From PALSA-1353 sp036267155 (GTDB taxonomy: Bacteria; Planctomycetota; Phycisphaerae; Tepidisphaerales; Tepidisphaeraceae): a stretch of 64,000 bases of DNA. Position 1 is the first letter of the stretch. Every line of letters begins with the position of its first letter. This document shows positions 8,271 to 17,435 of this stretch, in pieces. The DNA is taken from positions 62,001 to 126,000 of the forward strand of contig DATAWP010000031.1 in NCBI GenBank assembly GCA_036267155.1. The letters run 5' to 3'. The translations under genes and the position numbers were made by a program. The notes under the pieces were generated by a model. The model saw only the letters and a list, made by a program, of their open reading frames with translations, ran no database searches and was not told the origin of the DNA.

Positions 8271-8660
8271 ACGCAATCGTGCTGGCATGCAATATTGTTT
8301 GTCACACTTCTCCCCTAAGCAGTGCTTAGGACGGTTTTCACGGTGAAAATCAGTGCCAGCCAGCAAACAGCCCAGCCTGAAAGCCGGAAGGTTGGATGGC
8401 TCGCCGGCAGCGATTCCATGCTGCTGGCTTGCTGGCATGTTTGCGCGATGGACTGCCATCGCCCCAGCTAGTCAGCGTGACGGCATGCTTGCGAGTAACC
8501 AACCCAGCAAGCCGGCCGGCAGGCGGGCAAGCATGTACTCTTTCTGACGTGCATGCACGCCGGCAGGCAAACATGCAATCGAGCAAGCGTGATAGGATGC
8601 CGGTCCGCCGACATGAAATAATGCTTGCGCGCTTGCCTGCAATCGTGCTATCAATGGAAC
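8271..8660. repeat. Repeat-rich non-coding region upstream of parA (candidate centromere/origin)
   Basis: Between 8425 and 8640 the hexamer GCTTGC/GCAAGC occurs about seven times, often next to CATG (GGCATGCTTGCG, GCAAGCATGT, AATGCTTGCGCGCTTGC), mixed with GCCGGCAGGC words. Upstream lie two clean inverted repeats: CCTAAGC-AGT-GCTTAGG (8314-8330) and TTTTCAC-G-GTGAAAA (8335-8349). Immediately ahead of a parA gene this is the usual place for a parS-like centromere or iteron origin. Function is inferred from position. Confidence 0.55.
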
Positions 8661-9326
8661 ATGATTATCGTTATCGCCAATAGCAAAGGAGGGGTCGGCA
8701 AGTCAACGCTTGCCGTCCACCTGGCCGCCTGGCTGCATGAGCAGGGCCACCGTGTGACGCTCGCCGATTGCGATACCCAACAATCTTCGATGGAGTGGAT
8801 TCGTGAGGCCGTGCCGGAAGTGAAGGCCGTCCGTCTCGACAATCCCGACATGATCCTGAACGAACTGCCGCAATTGAATGCCGACACCGACTACGTCATC
8901 GCCGATGGACCGGGCAGCCAGACGGAAACCAGCCGCGCCTTATTGTTGCGAGCGGATCTGGCAATTGTGCCTGCAAAGGCGTCCATGCTGGAGGTCCGGG
9001 CACTGGCCCAGGCCACTGAAGTTTTGCGAGTATCGCAGGACATCCGGGGCGGATTACCCAGAGCCGTCATGGTGCTGAGCATGGTCGGCAAAACCTACCG
9101 ACTGACGGCCGACATGATTGATGCCGCAGCGGCCCTGAATTTGCCGCTGGCATCCCAGGCAATGACCCTTCGCCAGGTTTACGCCGATGCACCCGGACAG
9201 GGCAAAGTCGTTTGGAACATGGGGGCGCGGGCACGGGAGGCCGCGAGCGAAGTAACGCAAATCTTCTGCGAAATTCTACCATTCGCTACCGTATCCCGGA
9301 CGGCACGAGTGTCATCCGCACCATAA
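8661..9326 (+). CDS. parA: ParA-family partition ATPase
   Basis: A Walker-type ATPase that moves plasmid or element copies over the nucleoid with a centromere-binding partner. The deviant Walker A motif is complete at the N-terminus (K9-GGVGK14-ST), followed by the signature aspartate strand VTLADCDTQQSS and YVIADGPGSQT. Length (221 aa) fits the short type Ib ParA/ParF group that lacks an N-terminal HTH and relies on a small partner. ATG 8661 is chosen because the family begins directly with this strand; the longer frame adds 12 residues of repeat region. The small gene 10 bp downstream is the likely partner. Confidence 0.92.
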   Translation: MIIVIANSKGGVGKSTLAVHLAAWLHEQGHRVTLADCDTQQSSMEWIREAVPEVKAVRLDNPDMILNELPQLNADTDYVIADGPGSQTETSRALLLRADLAIVPAKASMLEVRALAQATEVLRVSQDIRGGLPRAVMVLSMVGKTYRLTADMIDAAAALNLPLASQAMTLRQVYADAPGQGKVVWNMGARAREAASEVTQIFCEILPFATVSRTARVSSAP

Positions 9327-9336
9327 GGAGGAATGA

Positions 9337-9645
9337 ATGACGGAACGACGACCATTGACCGACGGACTCAATTCAACGAGGCCTTCCACTCCGAGTGTCA
9401 ATTCGCAGCTTGAGCGAGAATTTGTTCAGGGGTCAAGGGCCAGCGAGAAGACGACCACGATGCCGGCGACTCCATCACCATTTAGCCGCGTGCCGATCAG
9501 TACGCGAATTCGACAGGAATTCGCGGCCGCGCTCAAGCGAGCATCGCTGGAACGCCAATTGAACGGCGTCCAGCCAAACACGCTGCAAGACATACTGGAG
9601 CAGGCCATTGAGCCGTGGCTGAAATCCAACGGCTACATTCGGTAA
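9337..9645 (+). CDS. Small ParB/ParG-like partner protein (102 aa)
   Basis: It sits 10 bp behind parA with a strong AAGGAGG site. The N-terminal half is polar and flexible. The C-terminal half (PISTRIRQEFAAALKRASLE, then NTLQDILEQAIEPWLKSNGY) looks like a ribbon-helix-helix or short helical DNA-binding domain, as in centromere-binding partners of type Ib ParA proteins. The assignment rests on position and architecture. Confidence 0.65.
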   Translation: MTERRPLTDGLNSTRPSTPSVNSQLEREFVQGSRASEKTTTMPATPSPFSRVPISTRIRQEFAAALKRASLERQLNGVQPNTLQDILEQAIEPWLKSNGYIR

Positions 9646-9768
9646 TGGACCCTTGGTGGGTCAGAGAAACACCGCGCGAAGGAATTATTGTAATTCTGGA
9701 CGGGCTTTGCCCAACTGTTTAAGGTTCCCGACATTTAACGTTAACGTCCGTCATTCAAAGGAGGACAC

Positions 9769-10497
9769 ATGGCAGATCGATACCTGAAACTTTACCGAAT
9801 CAAGGAAATCAACATTTGGCCATACGAGGACGTTGTATCAGTTACGCCGGTCGACCGGAACGCGCGGGCCACCTTGACCGTCGATTTCGCGGAAGGCACT
9901 AAGTACCGCTGTTATCGTCACCACCCCGGCCAATTCGTCGATCTGGCTCCGATGGAAACTTATGACGAGTCGTGGGAAGGAGCCGATAATGGTCGGGAAA
10001 TTTCTCCCTACCGACTCTTCGCGGACCGACCGCTTGCCATGCAGATCGAATATGTTCTCTTCCATTCGTACAAGGCGTCCGATTATTCGAAGCTCCATGA
10101 GTTGATCGAAAACATCAAGAAGGGAATTTTGACCCCAAGCACGTTTCCAAAGCATCTTCGTCCGGCAAGGGTCATTTTACAGGGGGATGACGAAAGCCAT
10201 CCATGGAGTTCCCTCCGATTGGACGGGACAACACCTCCGGACCATCCTACCTCAGCCTTCATCATCGCCGAGCATTCAGATCTTCCCTATATCAACAATC
10301 ACACCATACCCAAATGCATTGATCACGAGTACGTCCACGCTGCTATCGTCAATTATGATTTTTACAAGACGCCACCTACATACGATGAGTTGCTGAAACG
10401 CCTGGACAAATACTGCGATTGGTTTCAGAAACTTCTGTCGGAGTCTGCCCGAAAGCCTTTGAAGAGCACCGACGCGAAACCAAAAAAACGCAAGTGA
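9769..10497 (+). CDS. Hypothetical protein (242 aa)
   Basis: No family recognised. It is a soluble mixed alpha/beta protein with a conserved-looking N-terminus (YLKLYRIKEINIWPYEDV) and a lysine-rich, probably disordered C-terminus (STDAKPKKRK). There are no membrane segments or clear catalytic motif. The start has an ideal AAAGGAGG site seven bases upstream. It lies between the partition operon and the replication gene and converges on the latter. Confidence 0.65.
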   Translation: MADRYLKLYRIKEINIWPYEDVVSVTPVDRNARATLTVDFAEGTKYRCYRHHPGQFVDLAPMETYDESWEGADNGREISPYRLFADRPLAMQIEYVLFHSYKASDYSKLHELIENIKKGILTPSTFPKHLRPARVILQGDDESHPWSSLRLDGTTPPDHPTSAFIIAEHSDLPYINNHTIPKCIDHEYVHAAIVNYDFYKTPPTYDELLKRLDKYCDWFQKLLSESARKPLKSTDAKPKKRK

Positions 10498-10522
10498 AAG
10501 ACTTCGGGATGTTTCGTTGGTC

Positions 10523-10542
10523 ATCACATCAACAGATGTGAT
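10523..10542. terminator. Hairpin between convergent genes
   Basis: A perfect 8-bp stem ATCACATC / GATGTGAT with an AACA loop lies in the 75-bp gap between two convergent genes. No T-run follows on either strand, so efficiency as a terminator is uncertain. Confidence 0.4.
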
Positions 10543-10572
10543 TACGATATTTCGAGATGCTCTTTCGGCCAA

Positions 10573-11178
10573 CTATTCCAACGCCGAGGGGTCGGGCGGC
10601 TTCCTCGGTTCGGTCAAAGGCAATTCCTGCTGGCGACTCGCCCCTTTCAGGTGATAGGACTTGACAAACGCAAGGCGGTCGCCGTTGAACATGAAACGGA
10701 TGTTGACGAAGAAGACACCGTCGCTGGGACTGCGGTAGATGAATTCCTTCTCCAGTAGTTCCCGCACGCCGCGCTGGTATGTGCGATCGCTGATGCTGTG
10801 GTCCTTGGCGACGTACTGATTGAGCTTGATTTCGTCCCGGCCTGGGTTGGCCCGCATTTCGTGGTACACCAGCTCGAAGACCTGAAAGCCTGCCTTGCTC
10901 AATCCCGTCGCCTGCTTGATGCCATCCAGGAACAGCTTGACGAATCGGCTGCTGTCCACCTCTTCCTCCCACCAAAAGCCCATGCCGCCGACCTTGATCT
11001 CACCGGTGCTGTTGTCCACGATGACGGCGGCCTTACCGCCGGGAACATGAATGCGCTTGGTCCGTGTCGACAGGCCGCTCTTTTGCGGCACGCTCGGATT
11101 TGTACGGTAAACCGGAAATCCCCGTTTCGTTGAAATCTGATTCGCGGGTATCTCTGCAATCTGGCGATCAACCGTCAT
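10573..11178 (-). CDS. RepL-like replication initiation protein
   Basis: It resembles plasmid RepL initiators. A central segment begins ATGLSKAGFQVFELVYHEM, followed by a winged-helix-like region (SISDRTYQRGVRELLEKEFI) and the characteristic FFVNIRFMFNGDR near the C-terminus, equivalent to the INP-FxGDR motif of RepL. The start is ATG 11178, six bases after GGAGG; the ATG at 11184 abuts that site and is less likely. Its presence with parA suggests the element can replicate autonomously at least transiently. The family call is from motif memory, not a search. Confidence 0.7.
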   Translation of the reverse strand: MTVDRQIAEIPANQISTKRGFPVYRTNPSVPQKSGLSTRTKRIHVPGGKAAVIVDNSTGEIKVGGMGFWWEEEVDSSRFVKLFLDGIKQATGLSKAGFQVFELVYHEMRANPGRDEIKLNQYVAKDHSISDRTYQRGVRELLEKEFIYRSPSDGVFFVNIRFMFNGDRLAFVKSYHLKGASRQQELPLTEPRKPPDPSALE

Positions 11179-11184
11179 TTTCAT

Positions 11185-11740
11185 CCTCCAATTCTGTCAC
11201 TGAACAGACAGGAGCATGGCAGACAACCGACAAAAGCGCAAGCGGTTTCTGTCGGCTCGCCGACCGATCTTGACGGTTGCCCGCCTGAATGTGTCGTTGC
11301 GGATTGAGCGAAATCAGCCGCTTACAGCCTCCCTCTTTCTTATACTAAAAACACTCGTTCATTCGACCCGCCGCCGCGCAATGCAATTGAGCGCCGTAGG
11401 CGGCGGGGTCGCGGTCCCCACTGATAGAACCGTTTGTCCCGTGGATAACTTGTGAACAAGACGAGTGATTCAGCTTAAACGAAACAGGTTTTCCGTGAGG
11501 ATCGGACGGCCGCATGCAAAATCAGAGCGAACCAGTGGCACCGATGCGGTCAGCAAATCGATTCGAAGGACATGCAAAAAACCGATCGGCATCGTGCCCT
11601 TGCGGAAGACCGTAGTTGGCCGCACTGAAACACTGCCAACCCGATTGACACCAACGGCGAATAACTGTGAGATAGACGGCTAGTGCCGCGCGGCCGGGCG
11701 GGGGCGGCTTTGTCGCCACCTCAACTGCGGATGACATCAG
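11185..11740. other. Non-coding region between repL-like gene and BREX block
   Basis: About 555 bp with only short, unconvincing frames. It separates divergent transcription units and should contain promoters for both. No iterons or long inverted repeats stood out. Confidence 0.4.
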
Positions 11741-11923
11741 ATGATCAAGCGGATGCACGAGACGATCATGACAATTGACGACTTGGCAGCTTATCTAAAG
11801 CTCTCCAAGTCAACGCTTTATAAGTTGTGTGCCGAGGGCAAGGTACCTGGCCAGAAAGTTGGTCGCCACTGGCGCTTCCACAGGGCCGTCATCGAGAAGT
11901 GGCTTACGCGACGTGCAAAGTAG
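11741..11923 (+). CDS. Excisionase-type helix-turn-helix protein
   Basis: A short HTH_17/MerR-like DNA-binding domain with the pattern TIDDLAAYLKLSKSTLYKL, VPGQKVGRHWRF and a C-terminal EKWL. It could start at 11741, 11753 or 11768; MTIDD (11768) is the usual family start. It lies 15 bp upstream of the BREX operon in the same direction, so it may regulate that operon, or it may be a recombination directionality factor. The domain is clear; the role is inference. Confidence 0.75.
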   Translation: MIKRMHETIMTIDDLAAYLKLSKSTLYKLCAEGKVPGQKVGRHWRFHRAVIEKWLTRRAK

Positions 11924-11938
11924 CACACAGGAGCCCCT

Positions 11939-12445
11939 ATGACGCAAGAAATTATCGAAGCGATTGTGAGGCTGCGTGCCGCTGTCGGTTTCCTTGGCGA
12001 ACAGGGGCCGGCCAAGCGTTGGCCGAGTGCTTTTTTTGCGCCGTCGAGTCGGTCATTTTTGTCGCCGCTGTTTCCGCGCACTTTGGTGCTGAGCCAGCTT
12101 CGAGGCGTGATCGCCGCTGCTGCGCGCGTTCACGACGAGCGAATTGGCGTTGGAGATGTTTATCATCTTTTCCGGTTGCCAGAAGAAATCGAGCAGTCGA
12201 CCCACCAGTTCATGTCCATGCCCCAGGCCGAAGCGGTTCTGGCATCTTCTTCGTTTGATGCCAAATCTGCCTCGGCGACCCTCAAGCAACTGGCCGCAAA
12301 AGAATCTCTTAAAACGGTTGGGCCAGCGAGAATTGGCCCGACAAAGGAAATGGACCAAGTCGCCGTGTGGCAGAAGGTGGCAGCACTCTATGGGTTCGGA
12401 TTTCGCAATGAGACGGAGGTGTACCCATTCTTCTCGGCGAAATGA
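11939..12445 (+). CDS. brxE: BREX protein BrxE
   Basis: The sequence (RWPSAFFAPSSRSFLSPLFP, RVHDERIGVGDVYHLFRLPE) fits the small BrxE proteins that precede brxA in some BREX loci, classically type 6. Molecular role unknown. It is the first gene of a seven-gene operon and its stop overlaps the brxA start (ATGA at 12442). A purine-rich CAGGAG lies upstream of ATG 11939. Identification is by remembered family pattern plus perfect gene order. Confidence 0.75.
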   Translation: MTQEIIEAIVRLRAAVGFLGEQGPAKRWPSAFFAPSSRSFLSPLFPRTLVLSQLRGVIAAAARVHDERIGVGDVYHLFRLPEEIEQSTHQFMSMPQAEAVLASSSFDAKSASATLKQLAAKESLKTVGPARIGPTKEMDQVAVWQKVAALYGFGFRNETEVYPFFSAK

Positions 12446-13227
12446 CAGCTCGAACTTATACCACGCAATTGCAAGCGGGACTCGGGATGATCACCGAGAC
12501 TATCGCTCTATTGGGGTTGTGGCGCCCTGGCATGGACGTTCCCAACCTGTTCGAAACCGCCCTGTCGTCCGGCCGTTTCCCGAACGTTTCGGCTCGGCGT
12601 CTCAGAAACGTTGTCGCCGAGTGTTTTGCGCCGAGATATTTGGTCCACGACGCTGCGCCCGCACGTCTTCTTCAGGCGCTCAGCAAATCAACATCTACTC
12701 GCGACCTTCAGCAGTTGATGTTTCTTTTTACCTGCCGAGCAAACGTCATTCTGGGCGATTTTGTACGCGAAGTATATTGGGGTGCTTATACCGCCGGGCG
12801 TAATGAGCTTTCCAACGATACTGCTCGCGATTTTGTCGTCCAGGCAATTTCTTCTGGAAAAACCTCAAAGCAGTGGGCTGAAAGCACAGTACGCAGGCTC
12901 GCCGCATACCTGACAGGATGCTGCGCGGATTTTGGACTCGTCGAGCATAGCGCGGGCCGCACTCGTCGGATCCTGCCCTGTCACATTGAAAGCCGCGTTT
13001 CGGCGTCCTTGGCATACGATCTTCATTTTTCTGGCGTTGGCGATAACTCGCTAGCCACGCACGAAGACTGGGCGCTTTTTGGCCTCGATCGAGCCGAGGT
13101 TGTCGCGGAACTTCGTCGTCTGAGCTTAAAGGGGCTTTTCGTGATTCAGTCCGCTGCCGACGCCATAAGAATCAGTTGGCCGCTCAAAACAATCGAGGAG
13201 GTGGCCATTGCCCTCGCTAAAGAATGA
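12442..13227 (+). CDS. brxA: BREX protein BrxA (DUF1819)
   Basis: BrxA is a small helical DNA-binding protein conserved across BREX types and needed for defence in some systems. The 261-aa length and patterns such as TQLQAGLGMITETIALLG and NVSARRLRNVVAECFAPRYL agree with DUF1819. It overlaps brxE by 4 bp and brxB by 20 bp, so translation is coupled. No unusual feature. Confidence 0.88.
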   Translation: MTARTYTTQLQAGLGMITETIALLGLWRPGMDVPNLFETALSSGRFPNVSARRLRNVVAECFAPRYLVHDAAPARLLQALSKSTSTRDLQQLMFLFTCRANVILGDFVREVYWGAYTAGRNELSNDTARDFVVQAISSGKTSKQWAESTVRRLAAYLTGCCADFGLVEHSAGRTRRILPCHIESRVSASLAYDLHFSGVGDNSLATHEDWALFGLDRAEVVAELRRLSLKGLFVIQSAADAIRISWPLKTIEEVAIALAKE

Positions 13228-13780
13228 CTTTGATGAATTGATGGACAGGGTCAAGCTCGGCAGGGAGCTCACACACGCGAGTTTCGAGCCGATCTACTAT
13301 CTCGTTTTCGCCCCACAGCAAATCCTAGATGTGAAACGCGAATTGCCCGCCTGGACGGCCAAGCTTCGCAATGATGGCTGGGAAGTCACGCGATTTTCCA
13401 TCGCCGAGGTCATCGCAGAACTTTTCGCGGGCGCTCCGCTTCGCAAACTCTGGCTCGGCGCGGACCGCGGTGCGCCGCTGAACTGGAAACGCACAAATGA
13501 AGCGCTGGCAAACTTCTTGAGCCAGGGTGTCCTGCAAGCCCGATTGGCATCGACGTTAGCTTCTCTTGATGGACATAAGAATTCCATACTTCTCGTCACC
13601 GATCTTGAGGCGCTTCACCCGTACCTCCGAATCGGAGCCATTGAAAGCAGCCTCGAAGGTAAGTTCCGGGTACCGACCGTATTCCTGTATCCGGGCCTAC
13701 GCACCGGCAAGACGCGCCTGAAGTTTCTCGGGTTTTACCATGAAGATGGCAACTATCGATCCGTGCATGTAGGCGGCTAA
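13208..13780 (+). CDS. brxB: BREX protein BrxB (DUF1788)
   Basis: BrxB is a conserved BREX component of unknown biochemical role; RYLxI/GAIESSL and TVFLYPGxRxGxxLKFLGFY-type patterns are typical of DUF1788. The likely start is TTG 13208, preceded by GAGGAGG at suitable spacing; the first in-frame ATG (13241) would remove 11 residues of the N-terminal helix. It overlaps the end of brxA and is followed by brxC after 24 bp. Confidence 0.88.
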   Translation: MPSLKNDFDELMDRVKLGRELTHASFEPIYYLVFAPQQILDVKRELPAWTAKLRNDGWEVTRFSIAEVIAELFAGAPLRKLWLGADRGAPLNWKRTNEALANFLSQGVLQARLASTLASLDGHKNSILLVTDLEALHPYLRIGAIESSLEGKFRVPTVFLYPGLRTGKTRLKFLGFYHEDGNYRSVHVGG

Positions 13781-13804
13781 TGAGGCCACAGAAGCGAGGT
13801 TCGC

Positions 13805-16800
13805 ATGAAGGTCAAACAGCTATTCGATCCCAAACGCGACATTCACCGCACGATTGAGAAGGTCATCACCTATGGCGCTTCGCAGGCGGCTCGGTTGCGC
13901 GCTGAGATTTCGGAATATGTCGTCACTGAGCACATTGAAGAACAGTTCGAAGGTCTCTTGTCGAAGATGCAACTCGCCATGGAAGCTGGCGGGGAACACG
14001 AAATCGGCGTCTGGGTGTCTGGATTTTACGGCTCTGGTAAGAGTTCGTTTACGAAATACCTGGGGATGGCCCTGGATGATCGAATCCAAATTGACGGCGA
14101 GCCATTTCGAAAACACCTTCAAGATCGGTTCAAAAAGCCCCAGACCAAGGCGCTTCTGGCCGCAGTTGCCAAGCAGCACTCCGCTGCCATCATCCTGCTC
14201 GACCTTGCCAGCGAGATGCTCGCCGGCGCCACCATGGAGGATGTCTCGACTGTCCTTTACTACAAGGTCCTTCAATGGGCCGGCTACTCGCGAAACCTGA
14301 AGGTTGCGGCTTTCGAGCGCCGCCTCCAGAAAGAGGGTCGATACGACGAATTTCTGAAGATCATCAAGAAGGAACTGGCAACCGATTGGCCGACAGTTCA
14401 GAGTGACCCCTTGGTCATCGACAGCTTGATTCCCGACATTGCGCATCGGATGTATCCGGCAATTTTCAAAACGCCCACATCTTTCTCCACCGAAACCGGC
14501 GAGTTCGTCCAGTTCGAAAATCAGCGCGTCCAGGAGATGATCGATATCGCGCGGCAAGCCTCTGGCAAGGAACACATCATCTTTGTCGTTGACGAAGTGG
14601 GGCAGTATGTGGCGTCGCGACAGAATCTCATATTGAACATCGACGGCTTGGCCAAGAACCTCAAACTACTCGGAGGCGGCAAGGCGTGGATCATGGGCAC
14701 AGCCCAGCAAACACTCACTGAAGACGACCCCCGTGCTGCCCTCAACTCCCCCGAACTTTACAAGCTCAGCGCACGCTTCCCCATCCAAATCGACCTCGAA
14801 TCCAGTGACATTCGCGAAATCTGCTACGAACGATTGCTCGGCAAGTCAGCAGAGGGCAAGAAGATTCTGGGGGATTTGTTTGACCAGAAGGGACAGTCAC
14901 TTCGGCACGCGACCAAGCTCCAGGACGCGAAGTATTACGACACTGATTTTGACCAGAAGGTCTTCGTCGATCTCTATCCGTTCCTCCCTGCCCACTTCGA
15001 CATCCTTCTTCACTTGCTGGGGGCTTTGGCAAAGAGCACTGGCGGCATTGGCCTGCGCTCCGCAATCAAAGTCATCCAGGATATTCTGGTGGAAGGTATT
15101 GATGGCCGGCCGCCGGTTGCCGATCGACCCGTGGGTTGGCTTGCTACAACGATCACGCTTTATGATTCATTGGAGAAAGACATCCGCCGCGCCTTCCCTT
15201 CCATTTATAAGGCAGTCGGCAAGGTGCAGATTCGATTCGGCGATTCAGCAATCTGCATGGGCGTTGCAAAGACGGTCGCCGTGTTGCAAATATTAGGCAA
15301 CCTTCCGATCAGCATCCAAAACGTAGCGGCTTTGATGCACGGCGCCGTCGAGGAGCCCTCGCACCGAGATGCCGTCGAGGCCGCGGCAAAGCAACTCGTC
15401 GCCGATCCCATCGCACCGCTCGGCGAAGAAAATGGCGAGCTTCGTTTCTACAGCGAAAAGCTAAACGACATCGAGCAGGAGCGGGGAGCCATCCCGCTTA
15501 GGTCCATCGAGACCCGCCGCATTTCCAATGAAACGCTTCGCGAGGTATTCACCCCGCTCCCATCCACTCGCCTTCACGGCACGCTTGCCGTTACGTCCGG
15601 CTTAAAAGCTGTTTCCGGCACGTTCGCCGCTAGCTTGGCCGGAGAACGCGATACCATCCAGACGCTTGTCGAGTTCGTCGCCCCGAGCGATTACGACACC
15701 GCACGCACCCGACTTGTCGATGAATCCCGTCAACGTAGCGCGCAGCACACGGTTTTCCTGATCGGTCGCTCAACCCCGGAGAACGACGAAAAGGTCGCCG
15801 AGATTTTCCGTTGCCAGGAGATCGGCCAGCGATACCGCAATGATCCTGACCAGGAAGTCAAAGAATACTGTAATGGGCAGCTCGACAAAGCCCAGCGCAT
15901 CCGCACGCAGGAATTGGCCCCACTTCTTAAGAAGTGCCTGGCCGGTGGCTCATTTGTTTTCCGTGGAGAAACAACCGCCGTGCAGAGCCTCGATCCAGAC
16001 ATCGTCACGGCGGCATCGAAGAACTTAGCCGTCGTGGCCCAGCAGGTCTTTGAGCGGTATGGTGAAGCGCCCGAGCGAGCCGACACCGCACTTGCCGAGA
16101 AATTCCTTCGCTTGGGTAATCTCAAGGCTGTCACTTCGCAGCTTGATCCGCTCGGTCTGGTTCAGATTTCCGGCGGCATGCCGCGCATCAAGACCGACCA
16201 TAAAGCAATCATCAGCATCCGCGATTACCTGGACCGCAACGGAAGCGTGGATGGTAAGCGACTCACCGACAATTTCTCCGATGCGCCCTTCGGGTGGTCT
16301 CCCGACACGTTGCGATATCTCGTCGCCGCGATGCTTCTGGCCGGCGAGATCAAGCTCAAGGTCGGCGGGCGAGAAGTTACCGTCAACGGACAGCAGGCAA
16401 TTGACGCACTCAGAACGAATCAATCATTTAAGACCGTTGGCGTTTCATTGCGCGATGAACGTCCGTCGATGGAGCTGCTCGCCCGTGCCGCTGAGCGAAT
16501 GACCGATCTTGTGGGTGACAGCGTCATCCCGCTCGAAGATGAAATCAGCAAGGCAGCCACCAAGAGCTTCCCGCAGTTTCAGCACCAATTCGGCCCGTTG
16601 GCCGAGAAGCTGTCAGGCCTTGGCCTCAGAGGCTCCGACAAGATCGAGTCGATCACACGAGATCTCGCGGAAGTACTTCAAACCGACGCCTCCGATGCCG
16701 CCCAGCGACTCGGCGCTCCCGATTCATCCCTCTACACCGGCCTGAAATGGGCCAGGGAAGTCGAACACGCTTTCAAGAACGGCCTTGAAGCAACCATCCG

Positions 16801-17428
16801 GGATCTTCAAAACCATCGCAAGGAAATCAGCTCACTGCCGGAGATGGGAACCCCCGGCCAGCTTAAATCGGAGCTTGCCGACGAATTGAAGCTACTTGCC
16901 GACCGTCTGTCCCAGGATGATTTTTTCAGCCATGCCACTGATTTCAATTCCACGCTCACCGCCATCAAGTCTCGCGTCCGCGATGCCGTCGGCGCCATGA
17001 GCGTCAGTCAGAAGCAATCCATTAAGGATGCCCAACAAGACCTTCAGCGTCTGCCGGAGTGGCCGGAGTTGACTCAGGAAGAACAGGGCAATGTTTTGGG
17101 CACGCTAGACAATTTGTATATCGAACCGACCCTCGACCTTGCCGGCCTCAAGCAGTCGTTAAATCAGGATTTCGTCATTACGTCGAAAACCGGGCAATTG
17201 AAACGGGAGATTGAGCAGCTTGGCCGGAAGCGCAAGCTGGAGCGGATTGAGTCCGAGAAAGCCAAGGTCAGCAAATCCGGTCAAACCAAGCTCACGCGGT
17301 CGGTTTCCATGCCGTCGTCCCTCAAGACCGCACAAGACCTTGACGGCGTGATTACGCAGTTGCAGGGGATTAAAGAAGAATCGGCCCTTTACAACGAGAT
17401 CGATGTGACCATTCAGGTGAAGGGCTAA
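13805..17428 (+). CDS. brxC: BREX ATPase BrxC
   Basis: A large P-loop ATPase (1207 aa, normal for type 1 BrxC) that forms part of the BREX complex. Walker A is GFYGSGKS at 73-80 and a Walker B-like VVDEVGQY follows at about 261-268. The C-terminal third is helical with coiled-coil character (EIEQLGRKRKLERIESEKAK). The start ATG 13805 has a GAGG-like site. It sits between brxB and pglX with only 7 bp before pglX. Confidence 0.93.
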   Translation: MKVKQLFDPKRDIHRTIEKVITYGASQAARLRAEISEYVVTEHIEEQFEGLLSKMQLAMEAGGEHEIGVWVSGFYGSGKSSFTKYLGMALDDRIQIDGEPFRKHLQDRFKKPQTKALLAAVAKQHSAAIILLDLASEMLAGATMEDVSTVLYYKVLQWAGYSRNLKVAAFERRLQKEGRYDEFLKIIKKELATDWPTVQSDPLVIDSLIPDIAHRMYPAIFKTPTSFSTETGEFVQFENQRVQEMIDIARQASGKEHIIFVVDEVGQYVASRQNLILNIDGLAKNLKLLGGGKAWIMGTAQQTLTEDDPRAALNSPELYKLSARFPIQIDLESSDIREICYERLLGKSAEGKKILGDLFDQKGQSLRHATKLQDAKYYDTDFDQKVFVDLYPFLPAHFDILLHLLGALAKSTGGIGLRSAIKVIQDILVEGIDGRPPVADRPVGWLATTITLYDSLEKDIRRAFPSIYKAVGKVQIRFGDSAICMGVAKTVAVLQILGNLPISIQNVAALMHGAVEEPSHRDAVEAAAKQLVADPIAPLGEENGELRFYSEKLNDIEQERGAIPLRSIETRRISNETLREVFTPLPSTRLHGTLAVTSGLKAVSGTFAASLAGERDTIQTLVEFVAPSDYDTARTRLVDESRQRSAQHTVFLIGRSTPENDEKVAEIFRCQEIGQRYRNDPDQEVKEYCNGQLDKAQRIRTQELAPLLKKCLAGGSFVFRGETTAVQSLDPDIVTAASKNLAVVAQQVFERYGEAPERADTALAEKFLRLGNLKAVTSQLDPLGLVQISGGMPRIKTDHKAIISIRDYLDRNGSVDGKRLTDNFSDAPFGWSPDTLRYLVAAMLLAGEIKLKVGGREVTVNGQQAIDALRTNQSFKTVGVSLRDERPSMELLARAAERMTDLVGDSVIPLEDEISKAATKSFPQFQHQFGPLAEKLSGLGLRGSDKIESITRDLAEVLQTDASDAAQRLGAPDSSLYTGLKWAREVEHAFKNGLEATIRDLQNHRKEISSLPEMGTPGQLKSELADELKLLADRLSQDDFFSHATDFNSTLTAIKSRVRDAVGAMSVSQKQSIKDAQQDLQRLPEWPELTQEEQGNVLGTLDNLYIEPTLDLAGLKQSLNQDFVITSKTGQLKREIEQLGRKRKLERIESEKAKVSKSGQTKLTRSVSMPSSLKTAQDLDGVITQLQGIKEESALYNEIDVTIQVKG

Positions 17429-17435
17429 TTCATAG

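Noticed and set aside
8350..8686. Short overlapping frames in the region before parA
   Set aside because: Their Ala/Arg/Cys-rich translations come from the GCTTGC/CATG repeats; no start signals or protein-like pattern.
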